A DNA stretch of 41,924 nt from Chara braunii (taxonomy: Eukaryota > Streptophyta > Charophyceae > Charales > Characeae), in NCBI GenBank assembly GCA_003427395.1, contig BFEA01000037.1, positions 1,542,646 to 1,584,569 of the forward strand. The letters run 5' to 3'. The notes beneath the pieces are model-generated. The model did no database searches. It was not told where the DNA came from and worked only from the letters and a program-made list of their open reading frames with translations. Position numbers and translations under genes: made by a program. Numbering within the stretch: the stretch's first letter is position 1; each line of letters starts with the position of its first letter. Positions 31,215 to 41,924 of the stretch are shown in pieces.

Positions 31215-33230
31215 CTTGTATAACTTGTTGGAATTCATAAGTTGCGTTATCTGGTCTTAATCTCTCTGGTCTTCAGTGTGAACTTCGTGTGATCTCACAT
31301 ATGCATGAGGTGTGAATATGTGCGCTCACTGGTGTTGAACTAAGAGGTTCATAGCAGTGAAGTGGCGAGGGGAAGGAAAAAGACTCCTGCATACTTCGTT
31401 GAACATTTGTTTATGGTTGTTCAGGGTTGTTGACAACGCGGTTGTGATTCTTGGAAAAAGTATTCCGGATTGCTTGGAGGAGGACGGGGGATTGGAGAAT
31501 TGAAATTCGTTTTTCTGTTCTCTGTGTTTTTTGAGCTTCCGCTGTGCATATCTCCTCTCCGGTTTTGTGTGGATTTGCCTCCTTCGAGTCTACTCTGCAA
31601 TTGCATGTGTGAATGGGAACGTGTGAATTCACTGTGGATTGAAGCTCAATTGGGTACATAACACAGCCATGGCAGCCACAATGGCCAAGTCTGTACTCAT
31701 TGTGTTCTCTCTTGACTGTGTTGGTATTTAAGCTTATTGCCTTGGTGTACGCTAGGGCGTTTTCCTCCTCCTTTACCTGCTCCTGCTCAACGTGCAGCAG
31801 CTACAAAAAGCACTAAACCGAGTTAAAGGAAGAGCAGCAGCTGTACTCGTCTGTGGCCCCAGTGTGGCAATCTCTTCAGTACACACCGCATGTCAAGAGC
31901 CTCCTCCTCTTCTTCTCTGATTCTTTTTGTCCCCTCGTCCCTCCTGCTTCTCTTTCTTTTCTTTGTCTCCTCCTCCACATCCTCCCTCCTCCTCTTTATC
32001 CTCTTTTCTCTTCTTTGCCCTTGTCCCTTTCCTCCACTGGATTCTCTTTCTTTGCAAGGTCTCCTGTACTTTTTCCATCCCTAAGTTTTGCACACTTGAG
32101 GCGAAGAGCATAGGGGGAAGAAGAGGAAGCGGAAAAGGGGCTCGAGGAAGACGGACATAGTGATCATTTCGAACATGACATAATCGTCCATAGTGACCAG
32201 TGTTGGTTCTCATACCACTAACTACCAAACATTGACTTTCCCTTTGCTGGCGATCTACGCTTGTCTATGGTTCTACAGTTCAGACTTCGCCAGCAGCTTT
32301 CTTTACAGATGGGCTCTGCAGTGGTATCTAGACTTACTACCAACTCTAGCATCGACTTCCCCTCTGCTAACGACAATCAACACTTCTTGAATTACTGTAC
32401 ACTGCTGCCCGTACGTCTTCAAGATCGCAAACAGGATGGTGTGCCAGCCGTGTGCCGGCTCCCTGCCTGAGAGAGTGGCCTGCAGCTTAGGGAACTGGGT
32501 TGTACACCCTTGTAAGATGCTCAAGATGTGAGGACTTGGCAACTCGTATGCATGAACGGCAGTCTACATCACCTTCAGGAGTTAACCACACTCTGGATTT
32601 GCCGGATCACAGGCCAATAGGAGGGTTGTTTTACGAGTCCCCCCTCCTGTGGCCCATGTAGCTACTACTGCTTCAGATTGCTTGTACCATGCTGACCTAC
32701 CTATCTGCTGATACGATCCGGTTGAAAGGCCAGAGTGCACATCAGGATCTATTTAATGTCGTAAACAGGATGATGCGGTGAGCGCAGCAAGACCCTAACA
32801 TGAATGCATCAACTGACGCAGGACCTAATCTATGACTTAACAACCAGCGGTCCAACATCAAGCAACAAGCAAGCATTACCCGGCACAAGCCACATGCAAG
32901 GATATGGTTTTCGAAGCAATTCACTACAAAATATTCCACTGTTGGTCCTCTGATTCACCATGCAAACAGGCCGCGCCAATCACCAGCCGGTATTATCCAG
33001 CAAACAAAGCGCTCTCCAAGTGCTGCTGAACTCCCACCTCACCAGTTGACCACTCTGCCAGGGGTCAACGCGTCAACCTGTGGGCCAACCAAGTTGCACT
33101 ACACCGGGAAGACAATGAGTGTCGCTCTGATAACAAACTGCAATGAGGACTGCAATGAGGCCTGCAATGAGGCCCGGTGTCAAATCACCATCTTATGCCA
33201 CAACGAGACACACTTCAGCATACAAGTGAT
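31215..33230. other. Non-coding DNA
   Basis: No conserved frame or element domain is seen. It includes a CT-rich stretch (about 31885-32090) and three tandem copies of TGCAATGAGGMC (33140-33175). Short open frames here lack motifs. Confidence 0.55.
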
Positions 33231-33590
33231 GGAAACTCAAAACACAAGATATGAAAACTCAAAAAGTTCATGGAAATCAAAGTCGTATACAACAACTTTG
33301 TCTGCACACATTGGGCGGCTATGGCCGCCAGCCAACAACAACCAAGAACTCTCTCTCTCTCTTCCTACCCTCCAGCCGTTCTCTCCAAATATCTTGTGCC
33401 TCCTCGCTTATGCTATGCTGCAGCTATGGCACCTGGTGCCCATGGACTACGGCTACACTCGGCCTCACTTGCTGCCTCAGTCGTTACTTGGCCACCTGCA
33501 ACCCTCGCACTTCGACCCGTTCGCTTGATGCAAGGCCCTCTGTTTCAAATTTGGGCCTCTTTATGTCATCAATAACAAACAAGAACGCAA
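33231..33590 (-). repeat. Dispersed repeat copy C (partial)
   Basis: It shares with copies A and B a CTCTCTCTC tract, a GCTATGGC block and a final GGGCCTC...TTT block near 33555. It carries the hairpin GCGGC-TATG-GCCGC at 33315-33328 (reverse orientation of the others). It ends about 10-20 bp before the start codon of the giant frame. Similarity is patchy, so this is tentative. Confidence 0.4.
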
Positions 33591-33599
33591 TAAGAGTCA

Positions 33600-36500
33600 A
33601 TGAATGGTCCATCTTGCGTGATCTGTGCTGCAGGACCTGGAGAGGTGAACGCAGAATTCTTAATGAAGATGGTTAAAGCGACCCACATAGTCACCGATGG
33701 CAGTATGAACATGGATGAGGTACTCGGTTTATGCTACGCACTATCCGCAATGAAAAAGGCAGGGAGTTTGATGAGAGATGAATCAGAGAAGACGGAAAAT
33801 GACAACACTTGTCAGGGGAAATCCTTTTGGGAGGTGAGGGCAAACTTCAGGGAGAGGAGAGTTGTCAATGACCTCCTGTCAGCCGGAGGGATCAAGGCAT
33901 TGCAGGCAGCAGCAACATTGTGGAAAATTTTGGGAAAGAAAGCAGGTAAAACAGGAAGTGAACGATGGAGCAAGAGAATGGGGGATGCGGAGAAGCTGGC
34001 TGTGGTGGATATGGTAATTTCTGCTGGAGCTGTTGGGTTGAAGATAGCAGATGCCATGATTGATAAGTTTTGGTGGAAACTGGGGTGCAGAACTGAAAGG
34101 CTGGGCTCTGTGGCTGGAGGGCTCTCGAAGAGTGACAATCTCTGGGAGGTGGAGCTGCTAGGCAGGCTGGTGGTGCTTGGGGGTGAGCTTGCACTCGGTA
34201 TGGGAGAGGAGCTGAGGGACCTGGTGACGGAGCACAGTGGGGTAAGCGTCAATTCTTTGGAGTTCGTGGGAAGCAACGGGGAAGAGAAGCGGCTGGCAGT
34301 GTTAATGGGCTCTCTCACAGGTGTAGCAGGGAAGGAGGGACTGGTTACAGCTTGCCATCTTATCGGACTGGAAGCAATGAAGAGAAAAACAGCGATGGCA
34401 GGAGGAATGACATCAGCATGGACTGATCTCAATGGATATGTGTCAATGATCGAAGAACTCAGTCTGTTAACCTGCTTAGAAGAGCTTGGGGGTAAGCGTG
34501 CCAGATATATAGGCGGAAGTCTCCTCCTTCTGGAATCCCTAGGCGAGACAGGGGGTGGGGGGAGAGAAGGGGCAGGAGGGACAAGAGGTGAAGCAGTAGA
34601 AGGGCGAGGAAAAGGAGGGAAAGCAGGAGGCAGTGGTGCTGATGAGTCCGAAAATATCCTCCTTGCTGAAATCTTTGAGCTGTGCGGATTTGCAGGCCTC
34701 CAGATTGGGGTTCATCTGCTAGGCCTCGGCAAGCGAAGGCTTAGCGAGAAGAGCTCTCATAAGGTAAACTGTGAGGAGCAGATCCGAGGATGGAGTGCTC
34801 TCAACAGCGGAGGTGAAGGACTAAATCGAATGACGAGAGAGACTAGCCGTGAAGAGTCACCTATGAGTCAATGTCAGAAGCTTGCTGGAGTCCAGGAGGG
34901 GGGCCATGAAGAACCGCCTGCTAGTCAAGGTCAGAAGGTTGCAGGGGGGGAGGAGGGAAACGAGGATGTAGAGAATCTGAAAGCCAAGTGTGTGGAAGGA
35001 ATGGCAATGGCTGTGAATCACCCCATCATGCCAGTGGATATTGCACACCCCAGCAAGGCATGGAATCAGTTAGATGTGCACAGGGCGGGTTACGCTGCAA
35101 TGGACGGCGCAGCAGAGAGCCTTCACAGCAGCAAGGAAGAGACAGGGTCGCTGTTTTCCTCAGCACCATCATGGTCATCATTGGAGGTTGAGGACAAAAA
35201 GTCCAATTTACAATCAAGAGTCCAGGAGGAGGAGGAGGGAGATCAACGGAGTGACGTTGAGTGTGTCACTTGTTTGAGGTGCAATATGCACAGACACACA
35301 GAAACAAACAATAGCATAACCATCTCCCGGGCAATGGCGAGTGGTGAGAGGAAGTCGCGGGGCAGCACAGCGCCGAAGGAGAGTCCGTGCAAGTCGTTGA
35401 TGCAGAAGCTTGTTGCACTGAAAGAAAAAGGGTGCGAAGGCGATGTGCTGAGAACCATTCTCACTTGCAAAGGGAGGGATGTAGATGCTTTGAAAAAAAG
35501 TAATTGGCTGATGACAGATTTTATCTTGAGATGGGCTCTTCATCAACGGTGGGAAAATTTGAGGTCATTACTAGGTCACGGAGGCGTGGTTGCTCGATCA
35601 GTGCATGGCGGATCCAGTGACAAATTGAGAGTGACCTATATTATCTTACAAAAGCTTGACCGGCTCAGAAGACGTCAGATTGGGAAGTTGCTGACACTTT
35701 TGTGGCGTGAACATGGTGTCACGTGCGTCTCAGAGCAAATTGGCACAGGTAACCATCACTTAACGGCGCGGATAATTTACAGGCGAGGCATGAGCACGAG
35801 TTCAGAAGTGAGAGAAAAAACGGATGAAGAAGTTGAAGCAGCAGCAGGAGAACGAGATATTGAAGACGATGACAGTGACGTTGGTGAAGGAGAAGACGGC
35901 GAGGAGGAGAATGGAGTTTTACAGCGCATTGTGGGGGAGAGAATTGTGTTGCGCTTTCATGGTGAGAAAGCTGAAATGGGTGCGGCTTGGTTCAGTTCCA
36001 AGTTCAAGGAGCTCGGTCGATGGGATTATGGTCCAGACATTGTCTTTGACGTGCACTTGGCTGTGAAAGGTGGTGGTCGCTCAGGGTCATCTCCTGAGGA
36101 TGCGATCAGCTGCATGGTGAATATGGCTAACAGGCTCAGACTGACAGCTGAAGAAGTTGTGGTTTTTGCTGACACTACCATGGACTCTGACCGGCATTCT
36201 CCAATCCACATCACCATCAACCCCATCACCCACCGAGGTGGTGAGGTTTTGCCAATTGAGTATAGGGCTGCTACAGCTGCACCTGCTGCTTATGCTCATT
36301 CTGCTCCCACCCATCTGCTGGGGGCAACATGCAATGGGAGTGTTTGGGATTGGCAAAATTGGATCTGGGCAGTTGCAAGTATGGTTTTCTCTTGCTTCCG
36401 TGGTGGTGACTGTTGCGCAGAGGTGTTCACTAACATGAAAGCAGTCATGGTTGACCTGGTATCTCACGCGATTCTTGTGTGTACGGTAGGAATGGTGGTC

Positions 36501-39500
36501 CTCCTGGTCTTGGCCTTGTGGTTGCTATCTGTTCTAGTTATTGCAAGCAGCCACATCCCTTCTAGGCATGAAAATGGCAGCTTTGAAGGCAGTGAAGGAT
36601 TCCAAATGTGCGCAACTGAATATGGGAACGAGGAGGACACAAGGGTGGAGGAGGAGGGAAGTTGTCATTCCCTCCCACTGTGTTCAGGGCCATTCCTGAT
36701 GGATGATGAGGAGACAGAAGTCCATGGTGCTGATTTAGAAGATAATGAGAAGGAACATGATGTCCAGTTGCAGGATGGTCGCTACTATTTTGAATTCGTT
36801 CACAGACTCAGTCCGCCCAGAGTAGGAACACAGGAAGAGTCTGCACTCTGGAGCCAACGAAACAAGGGTAATGTGACGATTAGTGAGGAGGCCAGCAGGG
36901 GACTTAGAATTGGTGGGATTCCCCTTGGTGTGGGTGTCTGCATGGTTGGTGAAAGGAGGAATGCCCCTGATGTGAGAAAGGTGCCATGTCAAGTGCCAGT
37001 GCCTGCCAGCCTTCACGGTGATCAACAGCGCAGTGTTGGCCTCAGCAGCAGTCTTGGAATGGAAGGTTGTAAGCATATATGTGATGGAATGGTTTGTGAT
37101 GTGGATCCCTGGTTCCCATCACCTGATGCGCCAACAGAGGTTGCTGCTGTTGCCTGTGATAGGAGGGACCCGCAGGAACATCTATGCAAGGAAGACCACA
37201 GATCTATCAGCGCGGTTGATGAAAGACGTGTTTTCAGTGGTATAGCTGACTCTTGGTCTCAAACGCCGGTAGGGAGTGCCGATCTCCACGATCTTGAGAA
37301 TTATGTGATGCTCTCAGAGAATGATGCCACAACAAGGGTTGCTGGTGAGTGCAATACATCTCAAGGGGAGAGGAACATGCTGACAGCTCAAGGGGGCAAG
37401 AACAGCAGTGGCAGTGACAACATTCAAGCAGTTCCAGTGGAAGAGGGAAGGAGAAACAGCACAGCAAAAGATCACTTTGTTAGTCATCCTCCTGTGCATG
37501 CGACCGGGAGCCGGGGCAAGGCCATCCTATCAGTGAGTGACGACAACCCCAGTAGTTCAGGCTCAATCGTGTCCTCTTTTGATCCGCTTCTGACTGAAGA
37601 TGTTCATCAGAATCATAATTATCTTCATCATCACCAAGCAAGTAGTGACAATGAGGAGCAACGACTCACTTCTTTGCCGGACAAGTGGACTATCTCGGAA
37701 TCTAGCAGCCTCATCCAGGGGGACATCATGACATTAGGATGTCATTTGCAGCAGCAGACACAGGAGGTGGACAAGACAGGGGAACCAGTAACAAAAGCAC
37801 AGACTCATGCTATTATTCATGGCATCGAGCATTTGGTGGAGATGTCCAGGACCGGGGTAAAACATCCCCTACCATTGACAGTAGTTGATGGAGAGGTAAA
37901 GGTTCCTATTGCCAGGGAGGGGCTTATCACATTTGACGAGATAGACTCCAATGTAATTGTTGACATCAGAAAGGAGAAAACACGCACAGAGCTATCATTG
38001 GTACTGCACAAAGACACAGACGTCAGAAGCCAAAATGCAGAACACAACTTGCACGTTAGCGAAGTACGAGCTTGGCAGGGTCATGACCAGCTGTTGGCTG
38101 CTGTGCAAGTCCAAACGGAGGAGGCAAGAGGGGGAGTGGGAGGTAGGGTTAGCCACGGCAAACCGAGGGTAGACATCAGTCATTTGAATAACATACTAGC
38201 AGGATCCATAGCGGCACTGATCCTTATCAACAGGTGGACATGGATGACAGAGACAACGGACGCTGAGGCCGTCATAGATGCCAAGCAGGAGAGTGGATGT
38301 AGAATAGCAGCAGCAACGGAGAAAGTGGTACAGATCGGAACCAGAGTTATATTACAGCGCATAGAGACTGGAGGGGTACCAGTCATAGGAGGAGGTGGAG
38401 GAGGAGGATGCAAGGAGACTGAAGTAGTGCAAAAAGGTGGAGATGCAGTAGTAGGAGGTGAGGAGAGCCATGGGGGGGGGTATGACATACCAGAAATTTC
38501 CTCGTTGGCAAAGCGAAACGTAGAAGTGGGTTTGGACCTAGAGAGGGGAATGGCAGCTGGCAAAAAATTGCTAGAGGAGGAAAGCGTAGACGCTTGGGAG
38601 CTGGACACCATTCCTTGCAATTTGACAGACCTAATCCTGTGTTCAACCGGTGCCAATCAGCCTGATTTTTACGAGCTCAAGGGATGGGACTTCCGTGAAG
38701 ACAACAAGCCTTCTTCATCGTATTCGGTGCCAGAAAGAAGTTGCATGGAATCTGAAACAGAAGAGCCTAAAGTTTTGGAGGGAATGGACATGGGAAGAGC
38801 ACAAGATCTGAAAAGTTTGGTGCTGTATCCAATCGGCGCCGCTCAGCCTGATGGCAATGTGCCACTTAATCTGGAGGAGAGTGAGGGAAGCATCGACTCC
38901 TTTCCATGGAATCCTGAGACAGAAGGCAGTTGTGTGGACTCCAAGATTGAAGCACTTCAATGGTTGGGGAGGATGGACATGGACAGAGTACAGGTAAGCA
39001 CAGAGAGGCTCCCAAGCGATGTGGATTTGTCTGGCGACTTTTCTGAGACGAGCACGTCGACTTTTGGTGCAATCAGTTCGGATTGCTTTGAAAGCAATCT
39101 TAACAATCTGGGGAGTCAATTACCACATCAGGGAAGTAGGGTCATTGACATGGCTGGGGAACAATCAGGGACTACAGCAGCAGAGATAGGCTTCTTTGGG
39201 GTCGGTGTTCAGACTGAGCCTGAGTACGATGTGTTGCATGGAGCTGAAGCCAGCAACAGGTGGCTCCAGAGAGAATCAAACTACATTGCACACAAAGTGA
39301 GGCGGAAGAAGGACAGGCATGGGGACCTGTGTGCAGCAGTATTGTGCAATGATGAGGCAACAACATCAGAATTAGAGAGGAGGTCGCACCCCTCGACTAC
39401 AGCATCATTGCTGTCAGTCACAGCATCGTCTGCTACATCCGACCAGGAACTGTTTGAGGGGTCAGCATCAGCCTCCCAAGATCCGTATGACTCGTCAGCG

Positions 39501-40707
39501 TCATCGACAGCCTCCACTCAAGAAGTATTTGAGTCATTTCCAGAGCATTCCGATGTTATGGAGGACAGAGGGCGTGTGAGCATGGTGGCACCATCAGAGG
39601 AGAACGGGGACAAGGATGAGCAGGACAAGAGTGGAGCAATCCATTCCAGTCAGCGGAACCGTGGAGAGGAGAACAGAGATGCGGAGAACACTCAATACAA
39701 AGTGACAAGTTTAAGTAAAGCATACGGGATCAGCAGCTGCCAGAGGATGCGAAGAGTGCATTACAGATCTCAGGACAGCATTGAATCAGACGAGCCAAGC
39801 TCAAACAGAGGAGGTGAAATCAGCAGCCTTATGGCAAACACAATCTGCTGGGTTGAGCAGGACAAAGTGCTGCTTGAGTCTCTTTTGTATGGAGGGGAAC
39901 CAGGGTGCCAGTTGGCCAAGAAGTTATGCAGACATGAACTACATAATGAGGAAGTTGACTTTGACTTAACAGCTATGCATGGGATAGAAGAGATCTACGA
40001 GTGCAGTACAGACTACAGCAGTCGTGGTCAGGAAGGTGACGAGGATAAGTACAAGCATGAGGGTAGGCGCGAGGAGTTGGGATGCAGCAGTAGTGGGGAA
40101 GTGAGAGACTGGTGGAAGAGAGATCTGGAGTGGGGAAATAAAGATAATTGTGAGAAACCAAGATCAGAAGAAAGAGGAGAAGGAAGAGGTATGGTAATGG
40201 AAGCGAAGGAAAGAATACGAGTGGTTGAGCAGGGTGGCAATAAGAGCGACAATGAGTCCAGGGATGGAGATGGTGATGAGAATGAAGGTGATGATGATGT
40301 GTATGAGGAAGAACGGTCGGAGAACGAGATGTTGGAAAAGGCTAAGCACAAGATCAGTGATGATGTTGCTGATGATGTCAGTGATGCCAATGAGCTTAAT
40401 CCTCATGCTAATCATGCTATTGAAGAGGGTGATACTAATCACACAGGCGATGCTGATTCTACTTTCGCAGCCACTTCTCCTGCTGATAGTGGTGATAATA
40501 ATGATACTGATGAGCACGAAATCAGTGATGCTGCTTCCCATGATGTCATTGATGTCAATGAGCTTGATGTTTATCCTAATCATGCTATTGATGACGGTGA
40601 TACTAATATGGCAGGTGATGCTGATGCTGCGTTTGCAGCTACTGCTGGTTATGATGATGACGATGATGACGATAATGATGATGACAGCAATAACAGCCAT
40701 AACACCA

Positions 40708-40738
<31 letters not shown>

Positions 40739-41681
40739 GGATGATGAGGATGATGGTCATGATGACGATAATGTTGGTATGCACTATAGTATCAACGATG
40801 AAACAACGTCCCATGTTTCCGTACACAGTGAGGGGATGCTTGGTGAGCTGTCAGCATACAGCTCATGTAGTACAGCCTCAGAATCTGAGGCTGGGATGAC
40901 CTCTGCATCTTCAGACAGCTCCACATGCCATTGCACATCTGCTGGTGGCTCAGAGAGTGGTTCATTCTCGTGTTTAGAGGAGGATGAACGATCGAATACA
41001 ACAAAATGGATGCCATCCTACTGCAGGGATTCGCGGAAAATCCCCTTTCATGAAGTGATTTATAGATCGAATGCATGCCCAAGTGTTTCAATGTCTGAGG
41101 CTGGCACAAGCACACTTTCTGAATGGAACCCTGTTAACGAGTACTGGGTGCATGATGAGTTGGAACATGATGTCTGCAATCACCGATTTGAGGAGGACAA
41201 AACAGGCCAGCCGGATGTTGTAGCATGGAAGGTGGAGGGATCAATGAACCGCAAATACCGAGGGCAGAACACTTGCTTGTTTGGTGAGGGTGACCTGGTG
41301 AAGCAGTACTACAAGATGAAAGAGAAGCAGGTCATCACGTCCAAGGTGTTGTGTGTGGCAGAAGATGAAGGCATGGACAAGGGGCTTGTTGTGACTGCTA
41401 AGAGGAAGAGTAAAAGGAAAACCGAGGACGTGCACGGCTGGAAAGAGTCTACAACAGTCGCTGTGCCAGTCTGGTGTAAAGATGACAACTGCATGACTAC
41501 ATATGCAGCAAGGGTGCAGGTCACCGATAGGGTTTCGGAAAAGGTTGTGAAGTTCTGGGGGAAGGCAGAGGGAGAGGATGGACGGGAGGCAAGGGACTGT
41601 TTGATGGTAGAAAAAACTACCAAAGTGGTGAGAGTCACAAGAGTTGGTCTTGGAGTAGAGAGCATCCCTGAGGGGATGTAA
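33600..41681 (+). CDS. Giant uncharacterised protein, 2693 aa, single-pass membrane candidate
   Basis: I do not recognise this gene. One frame of 2693 codons runs without a stop from ATG 33600 (in-frame TAA just upstream at 33591) to TAA 41679. Visible parts: a mixed helical N-terminus; a Gly-rich linker (about residues 315-350); a 19-aa tandem repeat with SQCQKLAG / SQGQKVAG (about 420-455); a folded-looking section (about 579-900, with RRRQIGKLLTLLWREHG) with an acidic insert near 750. A strong transmembrane helix follows (about 954-982, VVLLVLALWLLSVLVIA). A weaker hydrophobic segment is near 1526-1545. A 62-aa repeat (nt 38620-38995), a Ser-rich part, a 56-aa acidic repeat (nt 40350-40685), an Asp-rich tract and a basic KRKSKRK near 2600 come next. 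No retroelement motif is seen. The true gene could have introns or a different start. Confidence 0.6.
34858..34971 (+). repeat. 57-bp in-frame tandem repeat, 2 units
   Basis: CCTATGAGTCAATGTCAGAA at about 34860 recurs as CCTGCTAGTCAAGGTCAGAA at about 34917, a 19-codon period inside the giant frame. Confidence 0.75.
36459..36545 (+). other. Predicted transmembrane helix in the giant protein
   Basis: Residues about 954-982 are almost wholly Val, Leu, Ile, Ala, Gly and Trp, flanked by VDLVSH before and ASSHIPSRHEN after. It is long enough to span a membrane once. By the positive-inside rule the sides are not clear. Confidence 0.7.
38620..38995 (+). repeat. 62-aa tandem repeat in the giant protein, 2 units
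   Basis: LTDLILCSTGANQPD is followed 62 residues later by LKSLVLYPIGAAQPD. SCMESETEEPKVLEGMDMGR is likewise followed by SCVDSKIEALQWLGRMDMDR. The DNA period is about 185 bp. The copies are diverged at the protein level, so the duplication is old. Confidence 0.8.
40350..40685 (+). repeat. 56-aa acidic tandem repeat, 2 units
   Basis: KISDDVADDVSDANELN at 40350 recurs as EISDAASHDVIDVNELD at 40518. Each is followed by NHAI, GDTN, GDAD and FAAT. The period is 168 bp. Confidence 0.85.
40651..40770 (+). repeat. GAT-rich microsatellite encoding poly-Asp
   Basis: Mostly GAT codons with GAC and GAG, encoding two Asp/Glu runs separated by a short Asn/Ser/His stretch within the giant frame. Confidence 0.9.
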
Positions 41682-41691
41682 CGCGATTGGA

Positions 41692-41924
41692 GGTGATTGA
41701 AATCACACTACGATTATTCAACTTGTCATGTATGCAAACAGCGAAACAGCAAATTGGCGACAGGCGCCCACTCAGTACTCAAGATATCGTATCCACATAA
41801 GAGTTCTCTTCAAACTGGCTATGGCGACTGAGCGCCCACACAACTCACTGTTCGCACTCTGGATCACCCTGGATGTCCCACACGCAACACTCAGTATCAC
41901 ACTTCACACACACACATGCTAGGC
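41692..41924 (-). repeat. Element 3-like LTR fragment, minus strand
   Basis: The reverse complement matches the U5 end of the element 3 LTR in ordered blocks: TGCAAACAG, GGCGCCCAC, a GATAT block, CTATGGCG followed by GAGCGCC, and CACTCTGGATCACCCTG. It is well diverged and runs off the window. It begins about 10 bp after the giant frame's stop codon. Confidence 0.75.

Noticed and set aside
30480-31240. Complete LTR element downstream of 31214
   Set aside because: CTTGTATAACTTG after the presumed LTR end does not match a primer-binding site, and no coding domain follows.
33600-41681. Giant frame as a gag-pol or envelope polyprotein
   Set aside because: No DxGAT, YLDD, RNase H, HHCC/DDE or CCHC motif is visible, and the single helix with long acidic tail does not by itself indicate an envelope protein.
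1-41924. tRNA, rRNA or CRISPR features
   Set aside because: No cloverleaf, rRNA core or regularly spaced repeat was found by eye; B-box-like words were explained by LTRs.

Overview
The window is eukaryotic nuclear DNA, most likely from a plant or streptophyte alga. Long terminal repeat (LTR) retrotransposons of the Ty3/Gypsy group carry primer-binding sites matching plant initiator-Met tRNA, there are long (GA)n tracts and N gaps, and there is no operon structure. A charophyte such as Chara is my guess from the element style; nothing in the sequence proves the species. I see no rRNA, tRNA, CRISPR or bacterial feature.

Layout. (1) 1-850: a GC-rich edge and a decayed Ty3 pol fragment of 'family B'. 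(2) 851-10385: Ty3 element 1 on the plus strand, with two LTRs, PBS, gag, protease, RT, RNase H, integrase and PPT, inactivated by stops and frameshifts. (3) 10386-12588: non-coding repeats, including copy A of a divergent dispersed repeat and the left half of an older LTR-like sequence. (4) 12594-30474: element 2, a minus-strand chromovirus (Ty3 with a C-terminal chromodomain). It is bounded by matching LTRs and by a perfect 5-bp target duplication (CCACG at 12589-12593 and 30475-30479), so it is one insertion of 17.9 kb. It is this long because its leader holds repeat copy B and a complete second retrotransposon. (5) 21688-28772: element 3, a plus-strand family B element nested inside element 2, with its own LTRs, PBS, TATA boxes, a gag lacking capsid and nucleocapsid, and a broken pol. 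(6) 30480-33599: the right half of the older LTR-like sequence, then non-coding DNA and repeat copy C. (7) 33600-41681: an uninterrupted 2693-codon open reading frame that I cannot assign to any family. It has one clear transmembrane segment, several internal tandem repeats and a long acidic tract. (8) 41692-41924: a minus-strand fragment related to the element 3 LTR, starting about 10 bp after that frame's stop.

How the parts relate. Insertion order can be read from the breaks: the older LTR-like DNA was split by the chromovirus, and the chromovirus leader was then split by element 3. All three retrotransposons look dead, though RT and integrase catalytic motifs are largely preserved. The least explained signals are the giant orphan frame and a 14-bp hairpin, GCRGC-CATA-GCYGC. 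The hairpin recurs in several unrelated LTR and leader contexts with a compensatory stem change.
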